Source: an uncultured Pseudomonadota bacterium
Lineage (GTDB): Bacteria > Myxococcota > UBA796
Length of the DNA stretch: 20,190 nt
Reading direction: 5' to 3'
Assembly (NCBI GenBank): GCA_913040875.1
Contig: CAJWHX010000005.1
Location: forward strand, 1 to 20,190
The position numbers and the translations under genes were made by a program. Under the pieces are notes generated by a model. It did not search any database, was not told the origin of the DNA, and saw only the letters and a list, made by a program, of their open reading frames with translations. Positions 1 to 8,203 of the stretch are shown here, one piece after another (the first letter of the stretch is position 1; every line of letters starts with the position of its first letter).

Positions 1-762
1 TACTGCCCAGTTGAAGGTATGCCCGTAGGTCATTGGAAAGTGATTGCTGATCATGATGAACAATACAGGCAATGTGAAGTAATTGTTGTGAAATGAGCGA
101 AGGGAACCCGCATCGCCAAGCGAGGTGTCTGGCTTTTCCCCCGCAATCATCGCATCCACCATCTTTCGCTGATTTGGAATGATCACGAAGAAGACATTGG
201 CTGCCATCATCGTTCCCATCATCGCACCCACATGAATGTAGGCCGCCCGAGCTGCGAATACTTGGCTGAGACCAAAGGCAACGGCCGTCATTAGAGTAAA
301 CCCTATCGCTGTGAAAACGACCGGTTTCTTTGCCAAAGGGGATTTGCAGAGGAGGTCATACACCACCCAGCCACCAACCAGGCACGATATGGATATCCCA
401 ATCGCCATCCCAGAAGACATCTCTCGCACACTTGAATCCACCAGGTACATACTGGCATTGAAATAGTACACCACTGCGAGTAATGACACCCCCGTGATCC
501 AAGTAAAGTAGGCTTCCCACTTAAACCAGTGCAACGTCTTTGGAAGTTCCTCTGGTGCACCTGCGTATTTGGACACCTGATAAAAATGTCCACCGTGCAC
601 CGCAAAGAGTTCCCCACTGATGCCCTTCCGTTCTTGTTCCGGTGGCCGAATATTGTGATTGAGCCAATTGAAATAAAATGATGTTCCAATCCACGCCGCT
701 CCGGTAATCAAATGCAGCCAGCGAATCAACAAATTTAACCAATCAGCAATATAGCCTTCCAT
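1..762 (-). CDS. puuD: PuuD-type membrane urate oxidase (urate hydroxylase), N-terminal 254 residues, cut by left edge
   Basis: The frame is open from an ATG at 762 to the left edge, so the C-terminal part is missing. PuuD oxidises urate to 5-hydroxyisourate in the inner membrane and, in full-length members, usually ends in a cytochrome c domain that would lie outside this window. Visible features are several hydrophobic helices (about residues 10-30, 84-102, 118-136, 148-170, 175-195, 229-241) and family-typical stretches: AAWIGTSFYFNWLN near residue 22, VHGGHFYQV near 55 and YFTLPVLFIMISNHFPMTYG near 228. The start is supported by GGAG placed 7 bases upstream. It is divergent from the malate synthase-like gene and close to guaD, which fits purine catabolism. 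The alternative, an unrelated DUF989 membrane protein, is less likely given these stretches. Identification rests on recalled family sequence, not on a search. Confidence 0.88.
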   Translation of the reverse strand, partial: MEGYIADWLNLLIRWLHLITGAAWIGTSFYFNWLNHNIRPPEQERKGISGELFAVHGGHFYQVSKYAGAPEELPKTLHWFKWEAYFTWITGVSLLAVVYYFNASMYLVDSSVREMSSGMAIGISISCLVGGWVVYDLLCKSPLAKKPVVFTAIGFTLMTAVAFGLSQVFAARAAYIHVGAMMGTMMAANVFFVIIPNQRKMVDAMIAGEKPDTSLGDAGSLRSFHNNYFTLPVLFIMISNHFPMTYGHTFNWAV

Positions 763-853
763 ATATGATCTCCGATTGCTCCAATCATCTCTTATACTTG
801 TACCATAAGAAGATGTTATAGTTGTCATTCTATTGCATCGAAGTGGAGTACAG
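763..853. promoter_or_regulatory. Divergent promoter region between puuD and the malate synthase-like gene
   Basis: This 91-base gap must hold the start signals of both divergent purine genes. It contains TATACT (793-798) on the + strand and the overlapping TATAAG on the - strand. Both sit inside a short dyad, CTTAT at 791-795 and ATAAG at 805-809 with 9 bases between. Ribosome sites are GGAG on the - strand before puuD and GGAG at 845-848 before the ATG at 854. No convincing -35 box was found, so promoter positions are tentative. A shared regulator site in the dyad is inference. Confidence 0.35.
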
Positions 854-2878
854 ATGTCCATTCCTTACTATCAAAACTTCCTATCCTCCGGATTGGTCCA
901 GTACTTAATAAATGAATCGGAGTCGGTAGAAGGGATTCAAGACCTCTATGTAGCCAAAGGTCTACAAACGGAATTCCCAACCATAGAGACTGGCGAAGCA
1001 CTCAAATTTGTCTGTCAATTGTACGAGCATACTAAGCCGCATTTAAAACGAATTCTGGCGCAAAGATCGATTGATCGAGCATTTATCGATGAAAAAACAC
1101 TTCTCTGTAAAAGTCGGAATTCTGATATTGAGTTTCAATCAGCTGAATATCATACCGTCATTGGTGAAACGGATTCCAATGGACGCATTGTCATCGGACC
1201 GTTACCGAAAACATCAGACCGGAAGGCTGTAACCATCCCAGATTTTCTACAAGGGAATCAGGTCACGCTCTTCGGACCACCTGATACGATAAAGATGTCG
1301 ATTAACGCTATGAACTCTCTACATCACCAACTCGTGAATGAAGACCCCTTTATTGGTGAACTTGTCAATGAATCTGGAGATGTACCAAGATGGGGAGCCG
1401 ATAACGAAGATTCCAAAACACCGATTATGCGGAACTTCCTACACGCCTGTCAAAATCTAATGGGATGCTTTGATGAAAGTCTCTCCTTTTACGATGAACG
1501 CAAACAAAAGCAGTATTCTCTCAAAGACAGTCAGTTGGCCCGTCCCATCAAGCGGATTCCAGGTTTGGCTCTCCCCGATGGAAATCACATTTATAAGGGA
1601 GGCCCTCTTCCTTTACACCTCTATGATTTTGCGATGCACCTCTACCATAATTGGCACAATCCAAAGGCACTGATGTTCTATGTCCCCAAGCTAGAGAATG
1701 AAGAGGAAGCCCAATATGTACACGACCTGATTGAAACAGCTGAGAGCATGATCAAAGAGTTGCATCCAGAATATCAGATGGGCTCGATAGGACTATTCAT
1801 CGTATTTGAAAACCCCAGAGCAATTTTCAGGATTGCAGAAATGGCTGAAAATCTCCATCCATATTTTGTCGGAGGTAGTCTCGGATGGCATGACTTCTTA
1901 GCGTCTGCTGCGAGACTCTTCAAACACGATGAAAACTATCGCATCCCTGTGAAAGCAGACCCCAATATCGTGATCAACCACATCAAAGAATCACACCTAA
2001 TCCTCACAAAATCATTGAAGCCCATCGGTGGTATATCGATCGGAGGGATGTATGGAACCCTCTATGAAGAAGGCAACCCACTCTCTTTTGAACTCAGTAT
2101 CATCGGATACATCAAGGATGTAGTTGCCCAGATGAAGCGCGGTTTAGATGGTTTTTGGGTGGCTCACCCCAACTTTGTTCGCATCGGAATAGCACTCGTT
2201 GCGGCATGGAGACGATATGAAACCAACCCTAAGGACAACTCCTTAGAACGTTTGGTGAAGATTCTGGTTCCCAATATCGAAGAGCAAGAACCATTGCTTC
2301 AATTTGTTTTTGGCGAAGATGTGGATGGACTTGAAGAGGATGATCCTCTATATTTGAGAAGTGTATTGGCTGCAGACATCGTTACATCAGACTTGATCGC
2401 CAACGATGATGAAGAAGAGGTTCGATACAACATCTTCCAAGCCCTGCAATACTTGGCAGATTGGCTGTGTGGAAATGGGTGTGTAGCACTACCAGCACAA
2501 CTCACAACAGCAAAGGGCGAAAAGGTCTTTGTACGCATCATGGATGACTTAGCCACCACCGAACGGTCCAGATGGGAACTGTGGGCTGAAGTTCATCACG
2601 GGCGAGTCTCGATAGAAGAATTCGAACGGATTTTACAGGATGAAGCAGCTTTTATAGAGCAAGACATCGACACAGATAGCAAACGAATCCAAGTCCGGTG
2701 GCGTGGAGAAGCAGCCAGATGGTATCCTACGGCCATCGATATCCTTCGTCAATTGGTTACCGATCCCAATCCGGTGGAATTTGTTCCTGAGTTGCTTTTG
2801 CCGTTCACCTTTGATTCAATACGAAATGCTGAAGACCCTTTTGCATTGGTGAAACTACTGCATCCAAGGTATTCATAA
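854..2878 (+). CDS. Malate synthase A-like protein, divergent, 674 aa
   Basis: Malate synthase condenses glyoxylate with acetyl-CoA to give malate. The order of motifs follows malate synthase A: the N-terminal barrel entry IPDFLQGNQVTLFGPP (about 130-145), GADNEDSKTP (about 181), GLALPDGNH (about 237), YDFAMHLYHN (about 257), FYVPKLE (about 275), a metal-binding Glu in VFENPRA (about 319), Asp in GWHDF (about 347), GFWVAHP (about 433), and a C-terminal domain with GNGC and MDDLATTE, whose second Asp (about 565) matches the catalytic aspartate. It is about 140 residues longer than typical forms. Several usually invariant positions differ: RxRG is RIPG, IETLPA is FENPRA and GRWDY is GWHDF. ATG at 854 is preferred over the TTG at 833 because GGAG lies 5 bases before it. 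The position between puuD and guaD suggests use of glyoxylate from purine breakdown; a changed substrate is possible. Confidence 0.82.
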   Translation: MSIPYYQNFLSSGLVQYLINESESVEGIQDLYVAKGLQTEFPTIETGEALKFVCQLYEHTKPHLKRILAQRSIDRAFIDEKTLLCKSRNSDIEFQSAEYHTVIGETDSNGRIVIGPLPKTSDRKAVTIPDFLQGNQVTLFGPPDTIKMSINAMNSLHHQLVNEDPFIGELVNESGDVPRWGADNEDSKTPIMRNFLHACQNLMGCFDESLSFYDERKQKQYSLKDSQLARPIKRIPGLALPDGNHIYKGGPLPLHLYDFAMHLYHNWHNPKALMFYVPKLENEEEAQYVHDLIETAESMIKELHPEYQMGSIGLFIVFENPRAIFRIAEMAENLHPYFVGGSLGWHDFLASAARLFKHDENYRIPVKADPNIVINHIKESHLILTKSLKPIGGISIGGMYGTLYEEGNPLSFELSIIGYIKDVVAQMKRGLDGFWVAHPNFVRIGIALVAAWRRYETNPKDNSLERLVKILVPNIEEQEPLLQFVFGEDVDGLEEDDPLYLRSVLAADIVTSDLIANDDEEEVRYNIFQALQYLADWLCGNGCVALPAQLTTAKGEKVFVRIMDDLATTERSRWELWAEVHHGRVSIEEFERILQDEAAFIEQDIDTDSKRIQVRWRGEAARWYPTAIDILRQLVTDPNPVEFVPELLLPFTFDSIRNAEDPFALVKLLHPRYS

Positions 2879-2920
2879 CCCCCATTCCGTACTGAGATTA
2901 TTCAAGCCCAATCGATCATT

Positions 2921-4219
2921 ATGACCCTTCAAGCACACCGCTCGGCCATTCTTCACTTCCTAGACCACCCTGAAAAGGTTGGTGTTGATGCATCCTTTCA
3001 GTATTTCGAGGACGGTCTCTTATTTGTAAAAGATGGCCGTGTTTCAAAATTGGGTTCTTTTGCTTCATTAAAGGAGTCTTTGACTGATGACGTCGAGTTC
3101 ATCAATCATGAAAATGCGCTATTGATACCTGGGTTTATCGATACCCACATTCACTATCCTCAAACAGAGATGGTTGCCTCGTACGGAGAGCAGCTTCTTG
3201 AGTGGCTCAACAACTACACCTTTCCCGTAGAAGGCAAGTTTAAAGACAAAGAGTACGCTAAAGGCATCGCTGAAATCTTTGTACGAGAACTCCTTCGGGC
3301 AGGGACAACAACTGCACTCGTTTTTGGTACGGTCCACAAAGAATCCGTTGATGCATTCTTTGAAGTGGCACAGGCGAAAAACTTACGAATGATTGCCGGT
3401 AAAGTGATGATGGATCGACACGCACCTGATTTTCTACTGGATACTCCCGAGACTTCCTATATAGATTCCAAAGCCCTCATTGAAAGATGGCACAACAACG
3501 GACGGCTTCGATATGCTGTCACGCCAAGATTTGCCCCCACATCAACTCGTGCACAACTCGATCGTGCGGGACAGTTGCTATCTGAAGACCCCTCACTGTA
3601 TTTGCACACTCACCTGTCTGAGAATCCAAATGAAATCGCTTGGGTCAAGGAGTTGTTTCCGGAATGCTCCACCTATCTGGACACCTATGACAATGCTGGG
3701 CTACTCGGCCGTCGTTCTGTATTTGCCCACTGTATCCACCTTGAAGATGCGGAATGGAAACGAATGGGAGAAACCCAATCTGGCATTGCGTTTTGCCCAA
3801 CATCAAATTTGTTTTTGGGCTCGGGATTGTTCAACATCAAACGATCGATTGAAGAAAACATCAACGTTGGTATTGGTACAGACATCGGCGGTGGCACAAG
3901 TTTCTCCATCTTAGAAACTCTGAACGAAGCCTACAAAGTGATTCAGCTGCGCGGTGAGAAGCTGTCTCCTTTTACGTCCTTCTATTTGGCAACCTTAGGC
4001 GGTGCTGAAACGCTCGATCTCGCAGATACCATTGGGAACTTTGAGAGTGGTAAAGAAGCAGATTTCATCATATTGGATAAGGCTGCGACACCGCTTATGG
4101 ACTTTCGAATGCAACAAACCACCAGTCTATTCGAAGAACTCTTTGTGTTATCTATGCTCGGAGATGACAGGACCATTCGTCAAACCTGGTCGATGGGGCA
4201 ATTGGTTCATGAAAGGTGA
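2921..4219 (+). CDS. guaD: Guanine deaminase
   Basis: GuaD hydrolyses guanine to xanthine and ammonia in the cytoplasm, an entry step of purine catabolism. The 432-residue protein matches the usual length and is close to the E. coli enzyme throughout. Visible zinc and active-site elements of the amidohydrolase fold are IDTHIHYPQTEM (73-84), FGTVH (135-139), MMDRHAPD (163-170), HTHLSEN (229-235), FAHCIHL (268-274), FCPTSNLFLGSGLFN (291-305) and the metal-site aspartate in GTDIGGG (319-325). It follows the malate synthase-like gene by 42 bases in the same direction and is probably in one operon with it. No clear Shine-Dalgarno sequence precedes the ATG, which may mean translation depends on the upstream gene. 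A perfect dyad lies just after the stop. Confidence 0.95.
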   Translation: MTLQAHRSAILHFLDHPEKVGVDASFQYFEDGLLFVKDGRVSKLGSFASLKESLTDDVEFINHENALLIPGFIDTHIHYPQTEMVASYGEQLLEWLNNYTFPVEGKFKDKEYAKGIAEIFVRELLRAGTTTALVFGTVHKESVDAFFEVAQAKNLRMIAGKVMMDRHAPDFLLDTPETSYIDSKALIERWHNNGRLRYAVTPRFAPTSTRAQLDRAGQLLSEDPSLYLHTHLSENPNEIAWVKELFPECSTYLDTYDNAGLLGRRSVFAHCIHLEDAEWKRMGETQSGIAFCPTSNLFLGSGLFNIKRSIEENINVGIGTDIGGGTSFSILETLNEAYKVIQLRGEKLSPFTSFYLATLGGAETLDLADTIGNFESGKEADFIILDKAATPLMDFRMQQTTSLFEELFVLSMLGDDRTIRQTWSMGQLVHER

Positions 4220-4227
4220 TACACTAC

Positions 4228-4246
4228 GGTCAAATCTGATTTGACC
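4228..4246 (+). terminator. Perfect 8-bp stem dyad after guaD, terminator or operator
   Basis: GGTCAAAT, CTG, ATTTGACC form a perfect inverted repeat 8 bases after the guaD stop. A terminator is the natural reading from position, but no T-run follows on the + strand. The loop is only three bases and the stem is AT-rich in its inner half. It could instead be a protein-binding site for the next gene, which begins about 35 to 50 bases downstream. The perfect palindrome ACGTACGT at 4256-4263 follows in the same gap. Confidence 0.45.
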
Positions 4247-4279
4247 AAATGACCAACGTACGTAAAACAAAAGGCAATT

Positions 4280-4828
4280 TTGACATATAGTTATACTGTG
4301 AAGAACATAGAACACAACAATCAAGTTCACCCCATATCTCCCAAACTGAGTCACTTCATATTTTGGAGCACCATTCTCTGTATTTGCTATGCAACGATAC
4401 AAAATAAATTCGGCGCTACAACCGTCGGAGAATATGCCTTCTTCATCGGATTCTTTGTTGTCTGTCTTCTATGGCCTATGTGGATCGTAGCCGAAATGTT
4501 GCAAAGTAGAGTCCTGTATACATCTGAACAGATCGTGGCAAGTCGTCTGTTCTTAAAACCAGTCTCGATGAACCTCCTCGACATCCCAAAGATACAATTT
4601 CACAGCGGAAGAACCAACTATCGGTCGATAATTTTAACATTCAACAACCAAAAGGTCAGTGTGTCTACCAATCAAAAGGGCTTTTGGGATTTTGCTCGAA
4701 TAATTGCTCAAAACGAACAACTCCAAGATAAAATCTCCTATGATTTCTTGAGCAGCAAAAATATATTCTGGATGTATGAAGATCAAGAGGGTCTGATGTC
4801 CGCTATTTGGATCTCTGACAACAAATAG
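4280..4828 (+). CDS. Small inner-membrane protein with possible PH-like domain
   Basis: I do not recognise the family with certainty. The 182-residue product has two hydrophobic helices (about residues 24-42 and 50-72) followed by a soluble segment of alternating strands (about 78-145) and an end helix (WDFARIIAQNEQ). Two helices followed by such strands resemble bacterial membrane-anchored PH-domain proteins, so this call is by architecture only. The start is uncertain: TTG at 4280 and GTG at 4298 are both in frame, neither has a Shine-Dalgarno sequence, and TATACT sits directly before the GTG. The gene ends 12 bases before the stop of the convergent ABC ATPase gene, with no terminator visible between them. 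No functional link to the purine genes is evident. Confidence 0.6.
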   Translation: MTYSYTVKNIEHNNQVHPISPKLSHFIFWSTILCICYATIQNKFGATTVGEYAFFIGFFVVCLLWPMWIVAEMLQSRVLYTSEQIVASRLFLKPVSMNLLDIPKIQFHSGRTNYRSIILTFNNQKVSVSTNQKGFWDFARIIAQNEQLQDKISYDFLSSKNIFWMYEDQEGLMSAIWISDNK

Positions 4829-4840
4829 CACTCCTCTTGT

Positions 4841-5542
4841 CTATACATCTCCTTGATTCTGTGTATCACTGGCAATCTTCCCGTCGACAAGCTGTACAAT
4901 TCGTTTGGCGCGTTCCATCACGCGGTGGTCGTGGGTCGAAAATACAAAGGTCACCCCACGTTTTTGATTGAGGTCCTCCATCAAATCCAGCAAACTCTCG
5001 GCCGTTTCAGAATCGACGTTGGCCGTCGGCTCGTCTGCCAATACAACTGCAGGATTCGAGGCTATTGCACGGGCAATGGCAACTCGCTGCTGTTGTCCCC
5101 CCGATAGTTGATCTGGACGACGATGTTCCAACCCTTCCAATCCCACATCTTTGAGGACAGTCATGACGATTTCACGACGCTCTTTTTCCGGCATACCTTG
5201 AAGAGCCAGTACTGCTTCTGCATTTTCGTATGCCGATAGAACGGGCATGAGGTTGTATGCTTGAAACACAAATCCGATACGGTCTCGACGAAGGTGACTG
5301 CGGCCCTGTCTTCCCAATGTAGACAAATCTTTACCATCCACTGTAATGGTACCCTTCGTCGGAGAATCAAGAGCGCCAATCAAATTGAGTAAGGTACTCT
5401 TTCCAGAACCAGAAGGACCACAGATGGCTATGAACGCCCCCTTTTCTATGGTGAGGCTCACGCCTCTCAACGCATGTACATCAAGTTCACCTTGTCGATA
5501 ATCTTTGGTTACATTCGATATATTGATAACTGTATTGCTCAT
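4841..5542 (-). CDS. ABC transporter ATP-binding protein, LolD/MacB type
   Basis: This is the ATPase subunit of a type VII (FtsX-permease) ABC system and acts at the cytoplasmic face with the two permeases encoded just upstream. The 233-residue protein has all expected elements: Walker A GPSGSGKST (42-50), Q-loop in VFQAYNLMP (Q94), signature LSGGQQQR (146-153), Walker B VVLADEPTANVDS (166-178) and the H-loop histidine in STHDHRVME (H204). Usual members read EPTGNLDS, so the ANV here is a mild departure. ATG at 5542 is chosen because AGGGGA lies just upstream; a TTG four codons earlier would overlap the permease stop. The gap after the permease stop is 8 bases, so it is the last gene of a three-gene operon. 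Substrate cannot be told; LolD and MacB relatives move lipoproteins or export peptides and drugs. Confidence 0.93.
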   Translation of the reverse strand: MSNTVINISNVTKDYRQGELDVHALRGVSLTIEKGAFIAICGPSGSGKSTLLNLIGALDSPTKGTITVDGKDLSTLGRQGRSHLRRDRIGFVFQAYNLMPVLSAYENAEAVLALQGMPEKERREIVMTVLKDVGLEGLEHRRPDQLSGGQQQRVAIARAIASNPAVVLADEPTANVDSETAESLLDLMEDLNQKRGVTFVFSTHDHRVMERAKRIVQLVDGKIASDTQNQGDV

Positions 5543-5550
5543 AATTCCCC

Positions 5551-6795
5551 TCAAACAAGTTTGATAGACTCAACCGGTTCAACACGCCCTGCTTTCCACG
5601 CAGGATACAGACCTGCCGCCATTGTAGCTACAACAATGCACGCAACTATCAGCCAAGCATTCTCAGGATAGATTCCAACGGGCATCGTGGTATTGAACCC
5701 CACTCCACCAACCGATACATCCTGCTCAGCATATGCGGCTGACATATCAATGCCGTTTTCAGACAACCAACTGTAGGGCCAAGCCGTAATGAGAACCCCC
5801 AACACAAGGCCCATACCGGCTAGAAAGGCACTTTCCCACATCACCATCCGAAAAATTTGCTGAGTGGAGTACCCAATCGCTATTTGAATACCAAACTCTC
5901 TCATCCGTTCCATCACCGACATAAACAACGTATTAAAAATACCAGCGGTGACCAATAGAGCTATGATAATCAGAAAGAACACTCCGCCTCCCTTTTTCAT
6001 CGCGACAAAGGTGTTCAAGTCCGGAGCAATCATATCCCAACTGGCAGCGGACAATCCATCATCCAGAGTTGGTGCCAAAGCATCTGCAACCAATCGACTT
6101 TCACGGTTGTCATCGAGGTAGAGTCCCAAATGGGTTGCTTCATCTGCTTCATAACCGAGCACCTCTCTTGCCTTATTGATGGGCAACAGAAACAAGGCAG
6201 CGTCAGCACCAGGAGAACCCGTCCCGATTGTTCCGGACAGTCTTCCCATTCCTGCAGTCAACTCTCCATTTTTATCCATCAGAGTGTACACAACCTTGTC
6301 ACCCAATTCTGCACCTAGATTGGAAGCCAACACCTTTCCAAGAACAATTCCTTTGTCATTCGCAGTGCGATACATCTCCCCTTCAACGACACCCTCAATA
6401 AATTGGAGACTCATGTCATTTTCTTGTTCTGGATCATACGCAAGAAATGCAGCCCCAAAACTATCGTGGGAAGTTGCGAGCATCGCCTCTCCCATGACGC
6501 GATCAACAACATGGACCACACGTGAGTTGTTTTTGATGACTTCTCTCACTTCTGTCGTACGAACGGTCCGTGAAACAGACGGTTTTTCTTGATACTCATG
6601 ATGCTGAACAACTACGTGCCCCGAGCCCAGTCGAGCAGCCGTATCAATAAACTCTTTAAACGTCATGTCTTGCATTGCGGTCATCAATATCGCCATGAAG
6701 AACCCAAATGCTATGGATATAAGTGTCAGAATCGTACGACGCTTGTGCCTCCACAGGTTCCGCCAAGCGATCTTTGCAAGATTGGGTCCGGACAT
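5551..6795 (-). CDS. ABC transporter permease, FtsX/MacB family (second in operon)
   Basis: The 414-residue permease starts with a basic segment WRNLWRHKRRT and a first membrane helix (about 21-42), then a large extracytoplasmic region (about 45-265). The C-terminal FtsX domain holds three helices around residues 275-300, 320-345 and 385-405, joined by the typical MERMREFGIQIAIG loop, and ends in YPAWKAGRVEPVESIKLV. Its Shine-Dalgarno AGGAGG (complement of 6801-6806) overlaps the stop codon of the upstream permease gene, so translation is probably coupled. It likely pairs with the other permease as a heterodimer, as in LolC/LolE, driven by the ATPase encoded next. No adaptor or outer-membrane channel gene is nearby. 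Confidence 0.9.
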   Translation of the reverse strand: MSGPNLAKIAWRNLWRHKRRTILTLISIAFGFFMAILMTAMQDMTFKEFIDTAARLGSGHVVVQHHEYQEKPSVSRTVRTTEVREVIKNNSRVVHVVDRVMGEAMLATSHDSFGAAFLAYDPEQENDMSLQFIEGVVEGEMYRTANDKGIVLGKVLASNLGAELGDKVVYTLMDKNGELTAGMGRLSGTIGTGSPGADAALFLLPINKAREVLGYEADEATHLGLYLDDNRESRLVADALAPTLDDGLSAASWDMIAPDLNTFVAMKKGGGVFFLIIIALLVTAGIFNTLFMSVMERMREFGIQIAIGYSTQQIFRMVMWESAFLAGMGLVLGVLITAWPYSWLSENGIDMSAAYAEQDVSVGGVGFNTTMPVGIYPENAWLIVACIVVATMAAGLYPAWKAGRVEPVESIKLV

Positions 6796-6804
6796 CGTTG
6801 CCTC

Positions 6805-8016
6805 CTATCGGTGTCGCATCGCGCGAATCGGGTTTATAAAAGCGGCCTTAATTGCCGGATAGAGTACTGCCCCCATTGAAACAATCCACAACATAAAGAA
6901 GGGTCCAACACAGGACTTAGGCGTATATATGCCGTACCAAATTTCAGCCATTGCGACACCCATCGCGTCCATTCCGCCCATTGCCCCAGCATTTAATCCA
7001 TGCACCGTTAGATACCACATACCCGGCAATGCAAGCAACAATCCAAGTATGGAAGCAACCAAAGTTTGAGTTGCGCCTTCCACCAAGATGAGTCCTAGAA
7101 CTGTGAATGGACCAGCACCTATCGCTTTCAACACACCAAACTCTCGTATCCGTTCAAAAATTGCAGTGAGCATCGCATTGAGTATTAAAATTCCAACGGC
7201 AAGATAAATGATAAACGAGGCAATAAATGGAGCCACTTTTGCCAGTTCGAACATTTGAGCAACCGCCGGCATCAGTTGTTTCCAGGTGCGCACATCTTGA
7301 CCCTCTGCAATATCCGTTGCAACAACAGCCGCCTCATCTAAGGAAAGGTCTCCTCGATTCAAGACAATTTGATGGACTCCGGTAGGAAAAACCATCAACT
7401 CTCTGAAAGCCTCCTCTGTCATCAGTACAGTCGAACGGTCTGTACTTTGAGCCACAGCGCCAAGAACACCACGTACAGTATACAAGCCATTTGCCATTGA
7501 ACCATCTTTAGCCTGACTCACCAGCACCAGCTCTGACCCCTCTTTCACACCAAGATTACTCGCCAGTTTTCGACCCAATACAACGCCACTAGGATCTGCT
7601 GAATCTAGCCATTTACCATTGGTAACCTTTGTCGAAAGTTGACTAATTTGTTCATTACTCTCTACATCAATCGCTCTTAAAGAAACCCCCGCAGAAGATT
7701 CACCCGAGGCAGCAAGACCGCCACCAAGCAATCTTGGAGAAGCTGCAATCCCCGCTTCCTTCAATTGAATCAACAGAGCATCCGAATCTTCTATTGAAGT
7801 ATACAGCGAGGGATTCTCTAAAAATCCCGAAGCGTGAATCTGAATATCACCCACCTCGTACTGAGTGACGCTCTGTTCCATACTGTTGATATACCCTGGC
7901 ATGATCCCCGCATAGAGAAGCATCACCCAAAGTGCCAACGTCATCGCAGAAATGGTTACATATGTACGGCGTTTATTCCGCCATACGTTCCGCCAACCCA
8001 TTTTGAAAACATTCAT
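6805..8016 (-). CDS. ABC transporter permease, FtsX/MacB family (first in operon)
   Basis: The 403-residue protein has the same layout as its neighbour: basic WRNVWRNKRRTYVT, first helix at about 22-42, extracytoplasmic domain at about 45-250, then a C-terminal FtsX domain with the FERIREFGVLKAIGAGP loop and the end AIKAAFINPIRAMRHR. The two permeases are clearly related but not near-identical, which suggests an obligate heterodimer. ATG at 8016 follows an AAGGAACGGAA stretch. It heads the leftward operon and is divergent from the arsR-like gene, with 187 bases between the start codons. Whether the ArsR-type repressor also controls this operon cannot be decided from sequence alone. Confidence 0.9.
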   Translation of the reverse strand: MNVFKMGWRNVWRNKRRTYVTISAMTLALWVMLLYAGIMPGYINSMEQSVTQYEVGDIQIHASGFLENPSLYTSIEDSDALLIQLKEAGIAASPRLLGGGLAASGESSAGVSLRAIDVESNEQISQLSTKVTNGKWLDSADPSGVVLGRKLASNLGVKEGSELVLVSQAKDGSMANGLYTVRGVLGAVAQSTDRSTVLMTEEAFRELMVFPTGVHQIVLNRGDLSLDEAAVVATDIAEGQDVRTWKQLMPAVAQMFELAKVAPFIASFIIYLAVGILILNAMLTAIFERIREFGVLKAIGAGPFTVLGLILVEGATQTLVASILGLLLALPGMWYLTVHGLNAGAMGGMDAMGVAMAEIWYGIYTPKSCVGPFFMLWIVSMGAVLYPAIKAAFINPIRAMRHR

Positions 8017-8167
8017 TTCCGTTCCTTTTCAGAGACTCTCGTTTCATCTGTAAGGGTATCATGTTCCAACATTTTTTACTGAAACCTGAACAGAATCAAT
8101 AGTGCATATAGCGGTTTGACAATGATGATGTTGTATCGACTGGAATTTGTAAATACTCGTTTTTTTT

Positions 8168-8187
8168 ATTTGCATATTTGTGCAAAT
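8168..8187. promoter_or_regulatory. Perfect inverted repeat, probable ArsR-type operator
   Basis: ATTTGCA at 8168-8174 and TGCAAAT at 8181-8187 form a perfect 7-base inverted repeat with a 6-base spacer, ending 16 bases before the arsR-like ATG. ArsR/SmtB repressors typically bind AT-rich imperfect dyads overlapping their own promoter and leave on metal binding. A TAATAC (8191-8196) or TATACT (8198-8203) hexamer lies just downstream and could be the -10 box. Autoregulation is inferred from position and symmetry. Confidence 0.6.
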
Positions 8188-8203
8188 GTGTAATACTTAT
8201 ACT

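Noticed and set aside
303..742. Two leftward open frames of 128 and 73 codons near the left edge
   Set aside because: They lie in other frames of puuD, whose frame is open from 762 to the edge and gives a recognisable membrane protein.
4280..4297. TTGACA with TATACT as a sigma-70 promoter
   Set aside because: Only six bases separate the two hexamers, far below the 16-18 base spacer needed.
6176..6592. Rightward open frame of 138 codons inside the ABC permease region
   Set aside because: It is antisense to the permease gene, has no ribosome site and is rich in Ser and Pro as expected of an antisense frame.
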